The notes: a model not told the origin generated them from the letters alone. Shown: positions 32,771 through 45,582, numbered from the stretch's first letter. The stretch is 64,000 bases of DNA from Paracamarosporium sp. OC-R06-R3 (GCA_019828545.1 JACVRA010000149.1:1-64000), one strand, 5' to 3'. A program made the numbers and translations.

Positions 32771-35177
32771 TATGGATGTATATTGGAGAGTTTCTCTCTG
32801 TTGGCAGACTTCATGGACACTACCAACCCTATCATTTCGCGCACTTCAAAAAACAACGCTATGTGCCCCCATAGTAGAAGAAAGCGATTGGAACAAGTGC
32901 GATAAAGAACTAAGAGCCACATTTAGAAACGTATGGTGACGAATGAAATCAGATGAAAGCTCTTCCTCAGCCAGCGGTATTACACTTGTAGCCACCATGT
33001 CTTCTTCAATATCTCCCCATCCTTAATCACGTCTTCTCCTAGAAAATTGTTCTTCTATGTTTTTTTATGGGAGAAGTTTCTGTGTGTGTAAGGTGGGGTT
33101 GAAGGGTTAACTTAGCTACTGGAGCGTGGCGAGTTATGGAGTAATAGGGTTGTTGTGTGAAGAGTATGACAGTGATTGACAAGGAACTGTCGCGCTGAAC
33201 GTATCCTGATTAAGCTATAGGTAGACGTCTTTCCAGTTACCAGCGCATCATTGTTTTGTCTACTATATCTTACCTAAAGTCCTCCTGATCACCTAGGTTG
33301 ACGCTGCATCGAACCTCTGCTCCCGTTTTCTTTTCGTAGGGGTCGATAGTAGCTAACCGATTGCTAGGACGCTATGTGTCCCAACATCGTCTGTCAGCTG
33401 TCGAGCGACCATAATGGTTTCGCAAGATCGTTGTGATCTGTGCTCTAACGACAGACAATGGTGACTAAATATGGATCAGTGGAGAGAGGAAACCGTACCT
33501 AATAAACTATTCAAGGAGGCTTTTCACTAAATCGAATGCGGGGACAGGACTCCTGCTCATAAGCTAGGCCTAGCGAATACTTGATTCCCTATAAAAGTCG
33601 AAAAAGGCTGTGCACTGACTGGCAGACCTGGCAGCCCATTCAACGTGCCCTTTCCATGTTCAATACTACCACTGTCAACGGATATTATTCCTTTGCCTAC
33701 AGCGTCTTGGTACAAGGTTAGTTATTTATTTCCTCTGCTCTTGAAAACATATCATCCCTTAGCCCACAGAAAGACGAAGATTACGATAAAGGAATTTTGA
33801 AGTACCAAGATAGCTCATATTGGTAGTACAATAAACAACTAGGAATCTCACATACTCTTACGATGAAAATACAAAGTAAAACAACAAGTAATATACGCAC
33901 GTACCGTAGTAGCGAAATTGGGTAGCATGGTATCTTATGACTGCACAGCCTTGTAGGTATTCGGCTGGTCAGTAACGATAGTATGGATGCGCCTTTGTAT
34001 GAATTGTGGTGTCTACCAAGCAGTCTGATGATAAAATCCACACCAACATGCCTTACAGCGCTCCTTTACCCGTGTAAGCCTAGATCCTAGCTATCAACTT
34101 CTACTCACGTGATCATTCTGCTGTGTCACTCTACATTAAGACGCGATTTACGACCCCCGAAGGACCTTCCTAAACCCGAACGACCGAAAACCAATCAAGA
34201 AACCCCATAATTATGAATCAAAAGAGGGCATGGTAACAACCTGCCTCCACCAGTTCGCTATAGCGTTACGAGAAGGGTGCGAGGGCACAAGGCTGAGATC
34301 GGGGGAAGCCCATCCTCGCCTCACAATGCAGAGAATAAGCTTTTTCGGTGCTATCAATTAGCAGACGATGCAAAATGGCCTGGATTCGCGCGTTGGGTGA
34401 CCGACTATACGAGAGGAAACGACAGCAAGTCAACGCATGTCGCTGGAGGCGCAGCGTTCCAGATCCCGGTTACGCCCTATCATTCGCGCGTATTCCGACG
34501 CAGGAAAAGAAGGCTAATTAACCTCGTATTCAATATTCCAATCGCTTTAGGCGTTTTCCGATGTAAAGACAGCAAATAAAGCCTTGTTGGGCATCTCGCG
34601 TCCGCTAATATTGCTGTCATTGGAGGCCAAGAGGGTAGATGACGAGACGCTGCGCCGCCACACGAGACGTTACGAGGATGTCGTGCGTGATTATCCTGTG
34701 CGATTCGAGCTCGTATTCGAGCCATCGACGGGCGCAAGCACGCCTGCCTCCCGAGGGGATCGCAGACCTCGGTCGAGTATGTTGGAGCAGGCTGAGGGCG
34801 ATAGGAAATCGCCGTTGCGAAGTGTACATAAGAAGCGTTGAGCACCCCGCTCTTGGAGGCCATCCATGAGCTCTCGCATACCTCACAGTATATTTACTTC
34901 TTTCCCACCACAGCGTATCCTTCCAAGCACACAAAAAAGAAGTACACTCGTTCCACACTGCGTCTAATTCACCCCAACTGCTCCCTAACTCGCCTCTAAT
35001 CACCCCCCAACTGCTCCCTAACTTACCTCGAATTACCCCCCAACTGCTCCCTAACTCGCCTTCAATCACTCCCCAACCGTAATCTTACCTTGCTATAAAT
35101 AAAGCAATCTTCCCAGTCCCGCATCGTCTCCCAACCAAACCGAAACTCCAAAAACACCAAAACCAAACCTCTCCAAA
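32771..35177. other. Intergenic between small membrane protein genes 3 and 4
   Basis: No gene called. At 33591-33598 a TATAAAAG element precedes an ATG at about 33658 whose short frame could splice (GTTAGT...CACAG) into ERRRLR and a stop. This may be a broken relative but is too weak to list. Contains the 33-bp repeat (34966-35078) next to copy 4. A TATAAATA element at about 35094-35101 lies about 80 bp before copy 4. Confidence 0.4.
34966..35078 (+). repeat. 33-bp tandem repeat upstream of small membrane protein gene 4
   Basis: Three units of 32-33 bp plus a partial fourth (starts at about 34966, 34998, 35031, 35064), each containing CCCAACTGCTCCCTAACT. Ends about 15 bp before the putative TATA element of copy 4. 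Confidence 0.85.
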
Positions 35178-35439
35178 ATGCCTCCAACCCTACCACGCAA
35201 GTCGTCCCATCTCTCTACCCCAATTGTACCCACTCACACATTCCATAGTCGCGCCAAGAGATGCACTATCGGAGAACGCACTATCCCCCACAGACCAACC
35301 CACGTTCGAATCAAACAGCACCACGTCCGAGTTCGTCTTCGGCACTCTGGCAACCCTAATCGGCCTTGGCGCGCTCTGCCTTGCTTTTCTCCAGCTGCGG
35401 AGATCGAGAAGGGGAGTGGTGTATGAGATGGGAGTGTGA
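35178..35439 (+). CDS. Small single-pass membrane protein, family copy 4
   Basis: Exons 35178-35196 (19 nt, phase 1) and 35249-35439; the 52-nt intron has a GC donor (GCAAGT) and CATAG acceptor; 69 residues. Short polar N-terminus with SNSTTSE, membrane segment FVFGTLATLIGLGALCLAFL, then QLRRSRRGVVYEMGV at the end. Closest in plan to copy 1. There is no signal peptide, so type III-like insertion (N-out, C-in) is expected from the positive residues after the helix. Confidence 0.7.
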
Positions 35440-35795
35440 TGGGTGGTTTTTAGTATGGAAGTCTATGAGTGTAGGTCTACTATTGAGATATTAGATGGAT
35501 GCCGGCTTAGGCATTGCACAGTAGCGAAGCAGTAAGGTAGAAGTTCAAGACGGAGGAAAAGGAAAGATGACTTCGCACGCGGGGACCAGAGGTTACCCCG
35601 GATTCGTGCTGCCAGACTTGTATTGCAGAGTCGACACTCGTACATCCCTATGTATCATCAACATATCTACAAACACATGCATATCGCGCAAAATCCGAGC
35701 CCTCCAACTCCACGCTGAATCCAAATACCCAATCCCTGTTATCTCGTACACAATATTTATTTTATGCGTTCATCAATCAACACGATTTTCCCTTG
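35440..35795. other. Intergenic, convergent 3' ends
   Basis: Between copy 4 (+) and the Zn2Cys6 regulator (-). Nothing recognised. Confidence 0.4.
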
Positions 35796-38012
35796 TTACC
35801 AGTTAATGTCCGCGAGCGCTGTCCTCAGGACATCCGTCCTCGTCTTCTGGACTTCTGGCTCGCTGACCATATCCAGGATCTGCAGGCAATGCTTAGCGTC
35901 TTCTCTTGCGGCTGTGAGCAGAGGATCGCTCGCAGGACTCATGCCGTAGCCTTCGGGGCCGAGGGGCTTTTCTTGGGTGCCGAGGATGCGGGCCATCAGT
36001 AGCTGGTGTTGTTAGTTGTGGGTTTTTGCAAAAGGGAAGAGAGGAGAGGAGATGGAGGGGAGATGGACAGATACGTACAGCCTCCTCGAAAGCGCGATGT
36101 TGGAAGACCCACCACACGCCGGCATCAATTCTGAGATACTCCCAGAAATTAAAAAAGGCATGCAGTGCCATCCTTGCGGCCTCGAGCGCACCGCGGATGT
36201 CGCATGCCACACCGCCATCTTCGTACTCGTCTGCTTGGATGATCATGACGCAGTGCCAGTAGTTGCTTCGCAGGAAGAGATTCTGGCGTAGGAGACGCAG
36301 GTTACTGGCGAGATCTTGGATCGCTCCATCTTCGGAGACAGTGAGTAAAGGAGGAAATGAACCCAGCAGCTGATGATACTCGTTGACGAGTTGAACCTTT
36401 TCAACGGCAGACTTTACGATGGGGCTACCCAGAGACCGTGGATTGCAGACGGTGCGTTGGACTAAGTTCGCCATGTGCCACATAGAGCGGATGTATTGTC
36501 GGTCCTGTAATTCATAGGCAGGGAAGATATCGGTCACTTGAGCGATATTGCTGATGCTCATTGGGTTAACAGATGTACCGTTTCCAGAAGATCCGTTGAT
36601 TGTCGGCAAGTAATCACCTAATTCATCTGTAAGCGATTCGACACGCACGTCGGAGAAGGTGGCTGTGGGCGGCAGCTTGAGCAAGACGGTGAGGAACGTG
36701 TCTTGAAACAAGACGGCTTGCCACAGTTTTCTGCGTTGTTGCTTGTCGCTCAGCGAACATCTAGGTACGATGATATCTGGGTCGCGGTGGAGGCCCATTG
36801 CATAAGATTGCCGCATGAGCACACCACCGAATGCCCACGCATCTGATGCGTGATTATCATTCATCAGAAAGTAGCTTATCAGCACCATTGCTTGGAGTGT
36901 TCGGACTGACGTCCTACTCAAGTAGGACGACAATCGGAGTGCCTGCTGAGAGGCAGAGACGTAGAATTCGGCGATCTCTGATCGCTTGTGGTCTATCGTT
37001 GGACCTATAAACTGTGTAGCCATAGCGTACACGACAAAGTGAAGAGCCAGGAGCACAGGATCAGCACCCTGTTTCTCCGCGTGGGGCAGAGACCAAAAGC
37101 GGCCATAGTCGGCGTAGAAGTTCCGACGGTGGACCATGGGATAGACAGGGTCGACGGCATCGAAGTACTTTGCGACCAGGATGTCGGCCTGGTCCTTGGC
37201 TGGCAAGACACCTATCACTTCGGCAAGGCCTCCCCGGCTGGTCCAGTAATTAGCGAAGGGATGGTCGGATCCGAGGCCGAAGAAGGGCGACGCCGTGTGG
37301 TTGGAGAAAGGGATGTTGGAGAGCAGGAATGGTGACGAGCCAGTGGAGGAATGTGAGACGCTGCGGTACTGGACTCTTGGCGTGGATGCAGGAGGAACGG
37401 GTCCGGGTCCAGGGGCAGGAACCTGTGGGCCGGGTCAGCCATGTCAAAGAAGTGTCCGGGGCGGATCGAGACGAAGCGCGGGGGCGTCGTGGTGAGATGT
37501 GGGCGGGAATAAGAGATGATTACCTGGATGGGCAGCGCTTGCGTGTCAATGCCAAGGGCTGGCAGAGGCCTGCTGGTCGCTGCTTTCTTGGTGCGCCCGG
37601 CATTGCGCGTGGGGCCGCTATGGATCAGTTAGCACGGCGACCCGCGACCCGCCATGGGCGGTCGGATGCAGAGGGAATCGTCTTACTCTGTCGATGCGAT
37701 GAGATTGGCGACGTCCGAATACTTGCAAGGGGACTGGCGCTTCATGCACGCGATGCAGACAGGCCTCCCTCGGTCGCACTACGACGGAATGTTAGCGGGC
37801 TGCCATAACCCACGCCGGCGACTGTCTCGTCGTCCTCAATCCGCGCAGAAGGCGCATCGCATTGCATCGCGTGCGACGGGGCTCACCTTTGTCTTGCGCT
37901 CGACGCATTCTTCGCAGCTCAGCGTGGGCTTGTTGCGCTTCTGCTTCTTCTTGGGTGGCGTGGCCGAGGCGCTGTCGCGCGGTTCCACTTTGAATTGCGG
38001 CTCCGGGTCCAT
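35796..38012 (-). CDS. Zn2Cys6 transcription factor
   Basis: Five exons: 38012-37887, 37778-37687, 37617-37524, 37422-36079, 36002-35796; introns 108, 69, 101 and 76 nt; 620 residues. The zinc cluster is Cys33-x2-Cys36-x6-Cys43-x6-Cys50-x2-Cys53-x6-Cys60, split by the first intron, with a KKKQKR nuclear-localisation-like stretch before it. A Ser/Pro-rich linker follows, then a Fungal_trans domain (about 150-400) with YFDAVDPVYPMVHRRNF and a SYAMGLHRDP segment. DNA-binding regulator; its targets cannot be read from the sequence. It is not obviously linked to the neighbouring genes. Confidence 0.92.
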
Positions 38013-39251
38013 CTGGGCATGGTCGTGCAGCGTCTGTGTCGCTCTTTGCTACTCAGGGCTTGTGCATCATGGGCATTGGCGAAACGAGCGGCGGGTGTTG
38101 CACGGTCGGGAATAAGGAGAGATGGGCGGCGGATGGGCACGCGTAGATTTGACCTGCCCCGACCTGACGGGCGGGGCATGGCCTAGCCCGAGCCCCACGC
38201 CGGGGCGCGCTAGAGGCAGCCCCAGCCGCTCGGCGAACGTCACTCGAAGCACCATCACGATAGGTAGAGCAAGCATGAAGAAGAAGAACAGCATGGTGTG
38301 TGTGTGGCACATTGGCCTGATGTTTCCATTCATGTACATCTCCAACACCATTCATTCCTCTTCCACCAACTAAGACCAAACCAAAACTTTCATCCATCTT
38401 CCATCATCCAAGTAAACCATCCTTCATCTTCCACCATCCAAGTAAACCATCCTTGTATCCTCCAAGATGAAACCCAACCTCAACTTCCAACTTCCAACTT
38501 CCAAGCACCATCTCCAAGTCAAACCCATGTTTTCTCTTCTCCACCACCAACAGGCTTCAACATGACCCCGACCCTAACGAACTCAGTCCAGCGGTACAAA
38601 TGCAGGTAGGCCAGGCACGAAGCCCTCAGATTCCACACACTCCTGCTACTTCAACTGAGAACGTTTCCGTCTGGCGGTCATTGAACCTCCTTCGCGATGC
38701 AGGCACTAGAGGCACTCTACTGAGGACGTCACAGTTCGCAACCGTTCTGTAGTCTACCATACTAAGCACAAGGCTGTTCGGACAGACCATTACTAAGTTG
38801 ACACTCGGACCATCTCAGCGGTAACGATTCTCGACCCCAGGACACCAGTCCCAAGGGAGATAAGCCACCTGTCGAGGCAAGGCAGTGACACTGCGCGCGT
38901 TCCTCCTCTTTGACCAATGGGCTGTTCTGTCTTTGACCAGACTCCGGAGAGCGCCGGACAGAGTGCAGCATCCACCACCCCATTCGCCGGTGCAGGTTCA
39001 TCGATTCGATCGTAGGTTCCACCAAGCTGCACACTGGTCATACCATATTCCAATTGACGTTGTCGACGCGGGCTCGAAGCAACAGCTCTGGCTGATGCCC
39101 AGAAGACACCTCGTGGTGCGCTTCTGTCCGATGCCATCCGGGTTTCCGTTCGAAGCTCTACAGCCGGCCCTGTAAGCTTGTACCATCCACCACTGAAGTA
39201 CCTGAGGAATGCTCGAAGCTCATGGAAGATAGAGGTAGCCGTGTTGAGATG

Positions 39252-39560
39252 ATGCCATGATGGAAGGTTGACATGATGAGGTGAGGTCAACCAGTGGAAG
39301 TGAGGTCAACCAGTGAAGATGAGTTGGACAAGTCGAAGTGATGATGACAAGTCGAGGTGGTTGATACATGTCGAAGTGATGTTGACATGTTGAAGTGATG
39401 ATGACATGTCGGAGTGATGATGACAGGTCAAGGTGGTTGAGACATGTTGAAGTGATGTTGACATGTCGATATGATGTTGACATGTTGAAGTGATGATGGC
39501 ATGTCAAGGTGGTTGAGACAAGTCGAGATGATGTTGACATGTCAAGGTGGTAGTGACCAA
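39252..39560 (+). repeat. 19-bp minisatellite, about 16 units
   Basis: Units of the form YGAAGTGATGTTGACATGT repeat every 19 bp from about 39252 to 39560, with variant units such as CAAGGTGGTTGAGACATGT. Spacing is constant at 19 bp in the well-kept part. 19 is not a multiple of three, so any translation would cycle through all frames. Confidence 0.9.
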
Positions 39561-39987
39561 TGAAGGTGATGGCCAGTGAAGGTGATGACCAAGTGAGACA
39601 AGGTCGACAAGGTTGGCGTGATGGCAGAACACGGTGAGCTTCGAGCAAGCCAAGCAAAGAGTAAAGGTAGTCAATGACTAATGCAAGGCGGGGTCATGAT
39701 GACCATGAGTGAAGGAAGTAACAGATGTAATAGATGTAACAACATTGACAATGAGAGAAGAAAGTAGATGTCAAACTTCAGACGACTTGAGAGCGAAGTC
39801 GAGAAGTTGTTGTCAAGTGGAGAGAAAAAGAGAGCAAGTGGGCGGGGCCTGGCGGGCTTTATATACTAGGCAGGCAGGCAGCTGGCTGCACGTGATAGGC
39901 GACGTCCATCACGTGAAGAGCTGTTTTGACCCTTATTCACCTGGGTTCGGGCCCTCTGGAAGCTTCCAGACCAGTAGAAACTTCCGG

Positions 39988-40187
39988 GTGAACGCGGGTA
40001 GAATCGCTGATTAGCGGCGAGGGCAGGTCGTTGACCCTCACTTTCACGCGTGAATAGGGAAGGAGCGCTATAGAAGTACTGAGGAACTACGAAAAAGTAG
40101 GGTTTTGGAGCTGGTGAGCGCGGGTAACGTCGCAATTGAGCGGCGAGTATGGGCGTTGACTCTCACTTTCACGCGTGAACGCGGAAG
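39988..40187. repeat. Duplicated ~75-bp block with an ACGCGT palindrome
   Basis: 39988-40062 and 40114-40187 are about 80% alike. Both begin GTGARCGCGGGTA and both contain the 12-bp palindrome TTCACGCGTGAA (40043-40054, 40168-40179). The core ACGCGT is the MluI cell-cycle box bound by MBF in yeasts. Two CACGTG E-boxes (39889-39894, 39910-39915) and TATATAAA on the minus strand (about 39859-39866) lie beside them. Confidence 0.7.
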
Positions 40188-40891
40188 TAAAGCCTTGACT
40201 TGAATTTCAGGAAAGTCAATGCCGACCATCTGAGGCACGGTGAAAAAAAGCGTAGGCTACAGCAGGAGTGTGGATGCAGTATGTGTTTGCGTGCTATATT
40301 GAGGGCCATTCTCAGCGTCACTTCCATTTTAGGCGGACGATAGCTTGGCACAGCGCATACACAATTCACGATAGCATTTAGAACATGAGGAACCGTTAAG
40401 ATTGCAAGGCTGCATAAACAAGCTACACATGCCTGTGGACATCTATCCATCCCCGCGCGACGGCCCTCTCCACTCTCACGCTTCTCACCCAAGGTGCCGA
40501 CTCTTTGCATCTTTTCACGATAACAGTCGCATTCAGCATGAAGAATAATAAGCTTTATCTTGTTCCATTCATCTACAAAAAACTGAGTGACGTTTCCAAG
40601 ATGATAATACAGACGGCCGTAAACATGATGTCCCTAAACATGATATGCCCTTGTTTCCACGCAGTCCAGTCCACCCAACCAAACGTATTCGATTCCATAG
40701 CAGGCAATTTATGTTTGTGAAAGGAAAATGCTCGTGTAAACTACCAATAGTGCAATTTGTAAGCTGCCCCATGCTCTCTGTTCAATGTACACCCAACCTG
40801 CATGCTCGTTTTTCGTCGTCACGTCTAGCTCTCTGCGGATCGCGGTCGTTTCTGGCTCCAGGCCAGTTGGCGGTTCAGGGCAGAGAGGCCC

Positions 40892-43800
40892 TCAAGTGTA
40901 GTGCCGCATCGCATCGCGGTATCCGCGGCCGCCCTTCATGTCCTCCTCGAACGTCTCGTGCGACTCCATGACGCGCTTGACGTAATCCATGCCGAAGATG
41001 CCCTTTTCAGAGATGGCGATGGACTGGCTCGTTTTGACGGCGTTCTTGATCTGCGCGCAACATGTTAGCTTCATGCGCAACCACGGCAAATCCCTGCCGA
41101 GAACGAGGGTGAATACGTACCTGCCGACCGTTCATAATCTTCCTAGCCAACTCGTCAAAGTCACTATCCGCAAACGCCCTCGTCTTTCCCTCGCCATCAT
41201 CCATCGCGAGGACCTTGCCAACATAATGCATCCAGATCTTCTTCCTTGCCTGAACAGTCAACTGCTCATAGCGAATACCCATGTGGATTCTGCTCTGGAA
41301 CGCCTCGTCGAACGTCGCCACACGGTTGGTTGTCAAGAAGAGAATGCCCTGGTAGTACTCCGTCAAGCGGAGGAACACGGATACGAGCGCATTGCGGTGG
41401 ATATCATGCGGCTGGCGGGCTTCCAGGAAGACATCTGCTTCGTCGAGGAGTAGAATGGCGCCCCATGCGTGTGTGATCTCCATGATGCGGTTGAGGTCGC
41501 GCTCAAGCTGTGCGGCGTTGGTGCCCAACTCGCCAGATGAGACCATGTACAGCGGGCAGCGGAGGAACTCGGCGATGGATTCACCAGTAAGCGTTTTGCC
41601 TACACCCGGCGGACCATGCAGCACGACGTTGAGACCCTTGCCCTTTCCGACGATGACGTCGTCGATGGTCTTCGCGGCGTTGAAGCGGTGCGAGCTAACG
41701 AGTCCCTTGAGATTCTGCTTTATCTGCTGGGGGAGCACGAGCGATTCGAAGGCCTCGGTCTGCCATTTGATGTCGGAGATACCTGAGAGCGAGAATTCGA
41801 GCCACAGCTTCTCAGAGAAAGAGAAACCAAGGACAACGGGCGAGGAAATGAGAAGCTCCTCTTCTGAGAAGACGTGGTTGATTTCATCGTCTTCGTTCGC
41901 GACAACATCGAGCTTCTGCGAAGTAATGTCCTCGCCGCTCTCGTCGTGCCTTTCAATTCGGATGAGGCGGCGCTTGCCGGACTTGTCTCTCCACACGACG
42001 GTGCGCGTCTTGGGCGCCTTTTCTATTTCCTCGTCAGAGCCGCAATCTGAGCCACAGCAGTCAGATTCGTCCTCGTCATCCGAGTCGCCTTGGCCAAGTT
42101 CGTCCTATAGCAGTCATCATTAGCATACATTTTCGATAACATATATATGATATCGCTTACCTGCTTGATGTAAGACAGTAAATAGTTCGGATGCAGCCTT
42201 CGAAAGATAGCAGGATCAATCATGACCCTCCCGTTAATATTATGCTTCAGCACAGTATTCTTGTGCTTCAGATAGCCCAACCCACAATGAGACATATAGT
42301 TCATGCCTTGCAACGCAATAAACTTCTTGCCCCGCTCAATGAGCTGCTCCCTGAGCCCATCAGGGTTCTTGTGGAACTCCAACGGGTACGCAGCCAAACT
42401 GGAGATCTTCTTCGAACCGCGGAAGGCGCGAATCGCTACGAAATGGTCGCCGAAGCCAAATACTTTGCCGTCGTATTCTAGGTAGCGGCCTTCGATCATC
42501 CAGTTCTTTTCGAGGGTCATCCAGTTCTCTTGCTCGTAGCAGTAGTCTATTTTGAAGCAGCGCGGGTCATCCTTGTTGCCGTAGGTGGGCGTGTAGATGA
42601 TGGTGTTGGGTTTGAAGAGTGCCCAGACGAGGTTATATGTGATGGTACCTTAACAGAGTGATTAGTACGATGTATGTCCGTGCAAATCGTGCGCAACGAG
42701 AAGGTCGTGAACATCACGTGAGAACATACCTGCTTTGAGCATGGGCTTCAATGCCTTCCTCGTCTCTTCGTAGTCCTCATCAACGTATTTCAACAAAAGC
42801 TGACCCTGTCTGATCTGCTGCTCCACGGCCTTCTTATCCTTCCTCTTCTTCGTTTTCTTCAGTTGTGATTTGAGCGTTTTCTTAACATGCTTCTTAATCT
42901 CGCCGTAATAGTGGAACAGCATATGTGGGTGGATGCTTGGCTTATCCTCCACCAAACTGACACTCTTGCAATCCTTGAAAATAATCTGCAGGACATTCCG
43001 CAGTACCTTCGACTTGATATCGATCATAGTCTCAAGATATTTGTTGTCCCACCCGAATCTACGGCGCACGGTGAACACGCAGTCGAACTCATCCTTGACG
43101 TCCTCTACGCTCTCGGTGTATTTGTAGTCACGGAGCTTAGAATCCCATACTTGGTCCACACGCTTAAATTCAAGGACATTCTTCTTCGACTGCGTCTGAG
43201 CGGTCGCCGCTGTGGCTGTCGCCGTGGCCGTCGCGTCAGTTAGTGCTTTGGTCAGAGTCGCCAGGTCAAGCTGAGTTTTGCTCTGCGCAGCCTGTGCCTG
43301 GATTTGTGCTAGCGCTGCTTTCTGAGCAGCCAGCTTCGCGGCAGCATCATCGGTAGATGTCGTACTAGTTGCTTCAGTGGCAGCCGTACTATTCGCCTCG
43401 GTATCAGTAGACGAGGCTGAAGAGTCGCTGACGGCAGGTTTTGACCTTTTGCTCTTTTGTTTCGCGAGCTTAGCCTTGGCTTTGGCCTTCTTGCGCTTCT
43501 TCTTCTTCTCAGCCTCGGAGTCGCTCTCTGAAGAGGATGACGAAGAGGACGAGGATGAACTGTCTTCGCTGGAGCTCTCGAACTTTTGGTCTACAGAGAT
43601 GTCAGTCAACGGCCATCGAGCAGGAAAACAGCAAAGGTATATACAGCAACATATACTCACGTTTCCTCTTTGCCTTAGCTTTAGCTTTCTTCTTGCGCTT
43701 AGCCTTCTCGTCCTCCGACTCAGAGTCGCTTTCGCTTTCGCTATCACTCTCAGAAGACTCAGAAGAGTCACTCTCCACAAGCTTCCTGCTCTTCCTCTTC

Positions 43801-44315
43801 TTCGCCTTTTCCTTCTTCTCTTTCGCCTTCAACTTAGCCTTCTTTTCAGCCGCTTTCTTCGCAGCAGCCTTAGCTTTCTTTCGCTTCACCCGCTCATCCT
43901 CACTGCTCTCGTCGTCGCTCTCGCTGTCATCGTTGGCCTCTGATTCCGACGAGCTGTCTCGGTTCTGCTTCTTCTTCTCCGCTCGCTTGCCCTTCTTGTT
44001 CGTCTTGCTCTCGCTCTTTTTGGTCGGTTTGGATTTGGACTTGGACTTTGCGTCAGCAAGGCTGGGTTTGGCATCCTTGGCGCCAGCCTGCTCGGCTGGT
44101 GGGGTCGGCGCCTGTGTCTCCTGTACCGCAGAGTTGGCGGCCTCCCCCGCAGTCTTAGTCGACTCAGCCTCCATGAGCCCGGAGTCGTCGGGTTCTGGTT
44201 CTTCGGTAGTTGTAGGCGTGGGTATCAAGACTGGTGACGAAGAACCTGTAGAAGAAAGCTTGTTCGTGCCGGAAGCGTTTGTTGCAGGCTTGTCGGATGT
44301 GTTTGGATTGTTCAT
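40892..44315 (-). CDS. AAA+ ATPase with DUF7025-like region and long charged N-terminus
   Basis: Five exons: 44315-43661, 43590-42730, 42648-42161, 42104-41121, 41050-40892; introns 70, 81, 56 and 70 nt; 1048 residues. Residues 1-300 are low-complexity, alternating Lys/Ala-rich and Ser/Asp/Glu-rich stretches, likely disordered and possibly nuclear. The middle part (about 370-665) matches the fungal DUF7025-type region that precedes AAA domains (GTITYNLVWALFKPNTIIY). The AAA core has Walker A GPPGVGKT (about 832-839), Walker B ILLLDEADVF (about 885-894), sensor-1 LFLTTNRV and the FQSRI arginine. The cellular role of this fungal group is not established. Confidence 0.9.
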
Positions 44316-45582
44316 GTGATTGTGTTGTGCTTGCAACGGTGGATCTGTTGGGGTTGTTGCCTTGGGAGAATTGGTGGATCGGATAAGCTCGCAAAGCGGT
44401 CTCAGAGGTGGATTATATAGGAAGTAGAGCTAACGCTAGAGCCGTAGCCGGTGAGAGGGTGTGCTGAGCAATATCGGCTAGAGCTGGTAAAGTTGGCAGG
44501 CAAGAAAAGGAGGGGGCCAATACAGGTGAACGCGCGATGCTCAGCCTGGCGACCCTAGAGATATAGGCCTGGTGGCGAGCGGCTCAAACGAAGGTAAATG
44601 GTGCCCACAGTCCGTCTGCCTGATGTAGAGCAGATTGCGACAGCAAGGCTGAAGTTCAGAGCTTGCAGCAACCGGTGAAGTTCTCACCAATGGCTAGGCA
44701 CAGCCTCTCCACCCTTTCCGGAGGGAAGACACGCCACTCGCTCAGACCGAGAGTGATGCAAATTGAAATGGCTCGATGATATCTCTTCCAGAGTTCCTTC
44801 CTTGCCCATCCACCACGCGGCGTGCCGGCTGAGGGTAGGGTCCATTTATAGGGACGGATCAGGGGGCCGCAGCCCTGCATGCAAGCCCTCGTCGACGCCC
44901 TGGAGTACTCCGCAAGCTGCAAGGCTAAACGAAGCCATCTCGCATGCCCGTCACCCTGTGCACGAATTAGATGGTTGTCGCTTTGTCTCCCATTCGCTGG
45001 GGCAGCTATCATCAACGGTCGAGCACGGAGGTGCCATCACGGGCAGCGGCAGCCTAACCGCAACAAGGCTGAAGCCAATGTGCTCGACTGGTTCGTGGGA
45101 GCACAAACGAGCGTGTATTCCAGTGATTCGATACACCGTGCGCATGCGCTAGCTGCTCTCGGTCGTGCAGCCCTTCACCGCCTCTGTTGACAAGACGTCC
45201 CTGAGGTTCGCCTCACTTTCGACGCTGACAGCGCCCAGAATGCAGAAGCACTATCGCACCATGATCCTGCAGCAACATTGAGAAAAGCGCAGCCTGTGTG
45301 GATGCGAATCACGCCGAAACCCGCGCTGAACACGTCGTATAATTCAACCAAGTGTCCTCTAGTTGTGTTGTACAAAGTCACCCATTCCTCAGTGCTGCCA
45401 GCCCGTCCATCCCAACGCCTTCGCCCCGTCCATGCGTCCACATCATGCAACAGCTGCGAGAGCATATGCCAGAAAAGCCCTGATACGCCGCACCAGTTTC
45501 CTGCCAAACCCGGCCGAACCCTGCCAAACCCGAAAGTCGGATATCTAAACGCTCAAATCCACGTCATACAAAATGCATCAGG
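44316..45582. other. Intergenic, no gene recognised
   Basis: 1.3 kb between two minus-strand genes: promoter of the AAA gene on the left, 3' side of the PTEN gene on the right. Open frames here are short and overlap on both strands without family resemblance. Confidence 0.4.

Larger units (their letters stand above)
38013..40891. other. 2.9-kb repeat-rich gene desert
   Basis: Holds a 30-bp duplication at 38395-38454 (CATCTTCCACCATCC-type), a CTTCCAA run at about 38478-38503, the 19-bp minisatellite (39252-39560) and a duplicated ~75-bp block (39988-40062, 40114-40187). No conserved gene is recognised. A 145-codon minus-strand frame over the minisatellite has no proven start. Confidence 0.5.

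Noticed and set aside
33591..33790. Eighth small membrane protein gene after the TATAAAAG element
   Set aside because: The splice would yield only about 26 residues, ending in ERRRLR without the membrane segment or tail.
39866..40135. 90-codon minus-strand frame across the ACGCGT blocks
   Set aside because: It spans promoter-like palindromes and a repeat, has no family features and shows no duplicated protein structure.
42662..44315. Hydrophobic or Ser/Phe-rich + strand frames opposite the AAA ATPase N-terminus
   Set aside because: They are antisense shadows of Lys/Glu/Ser low-complexity codons.
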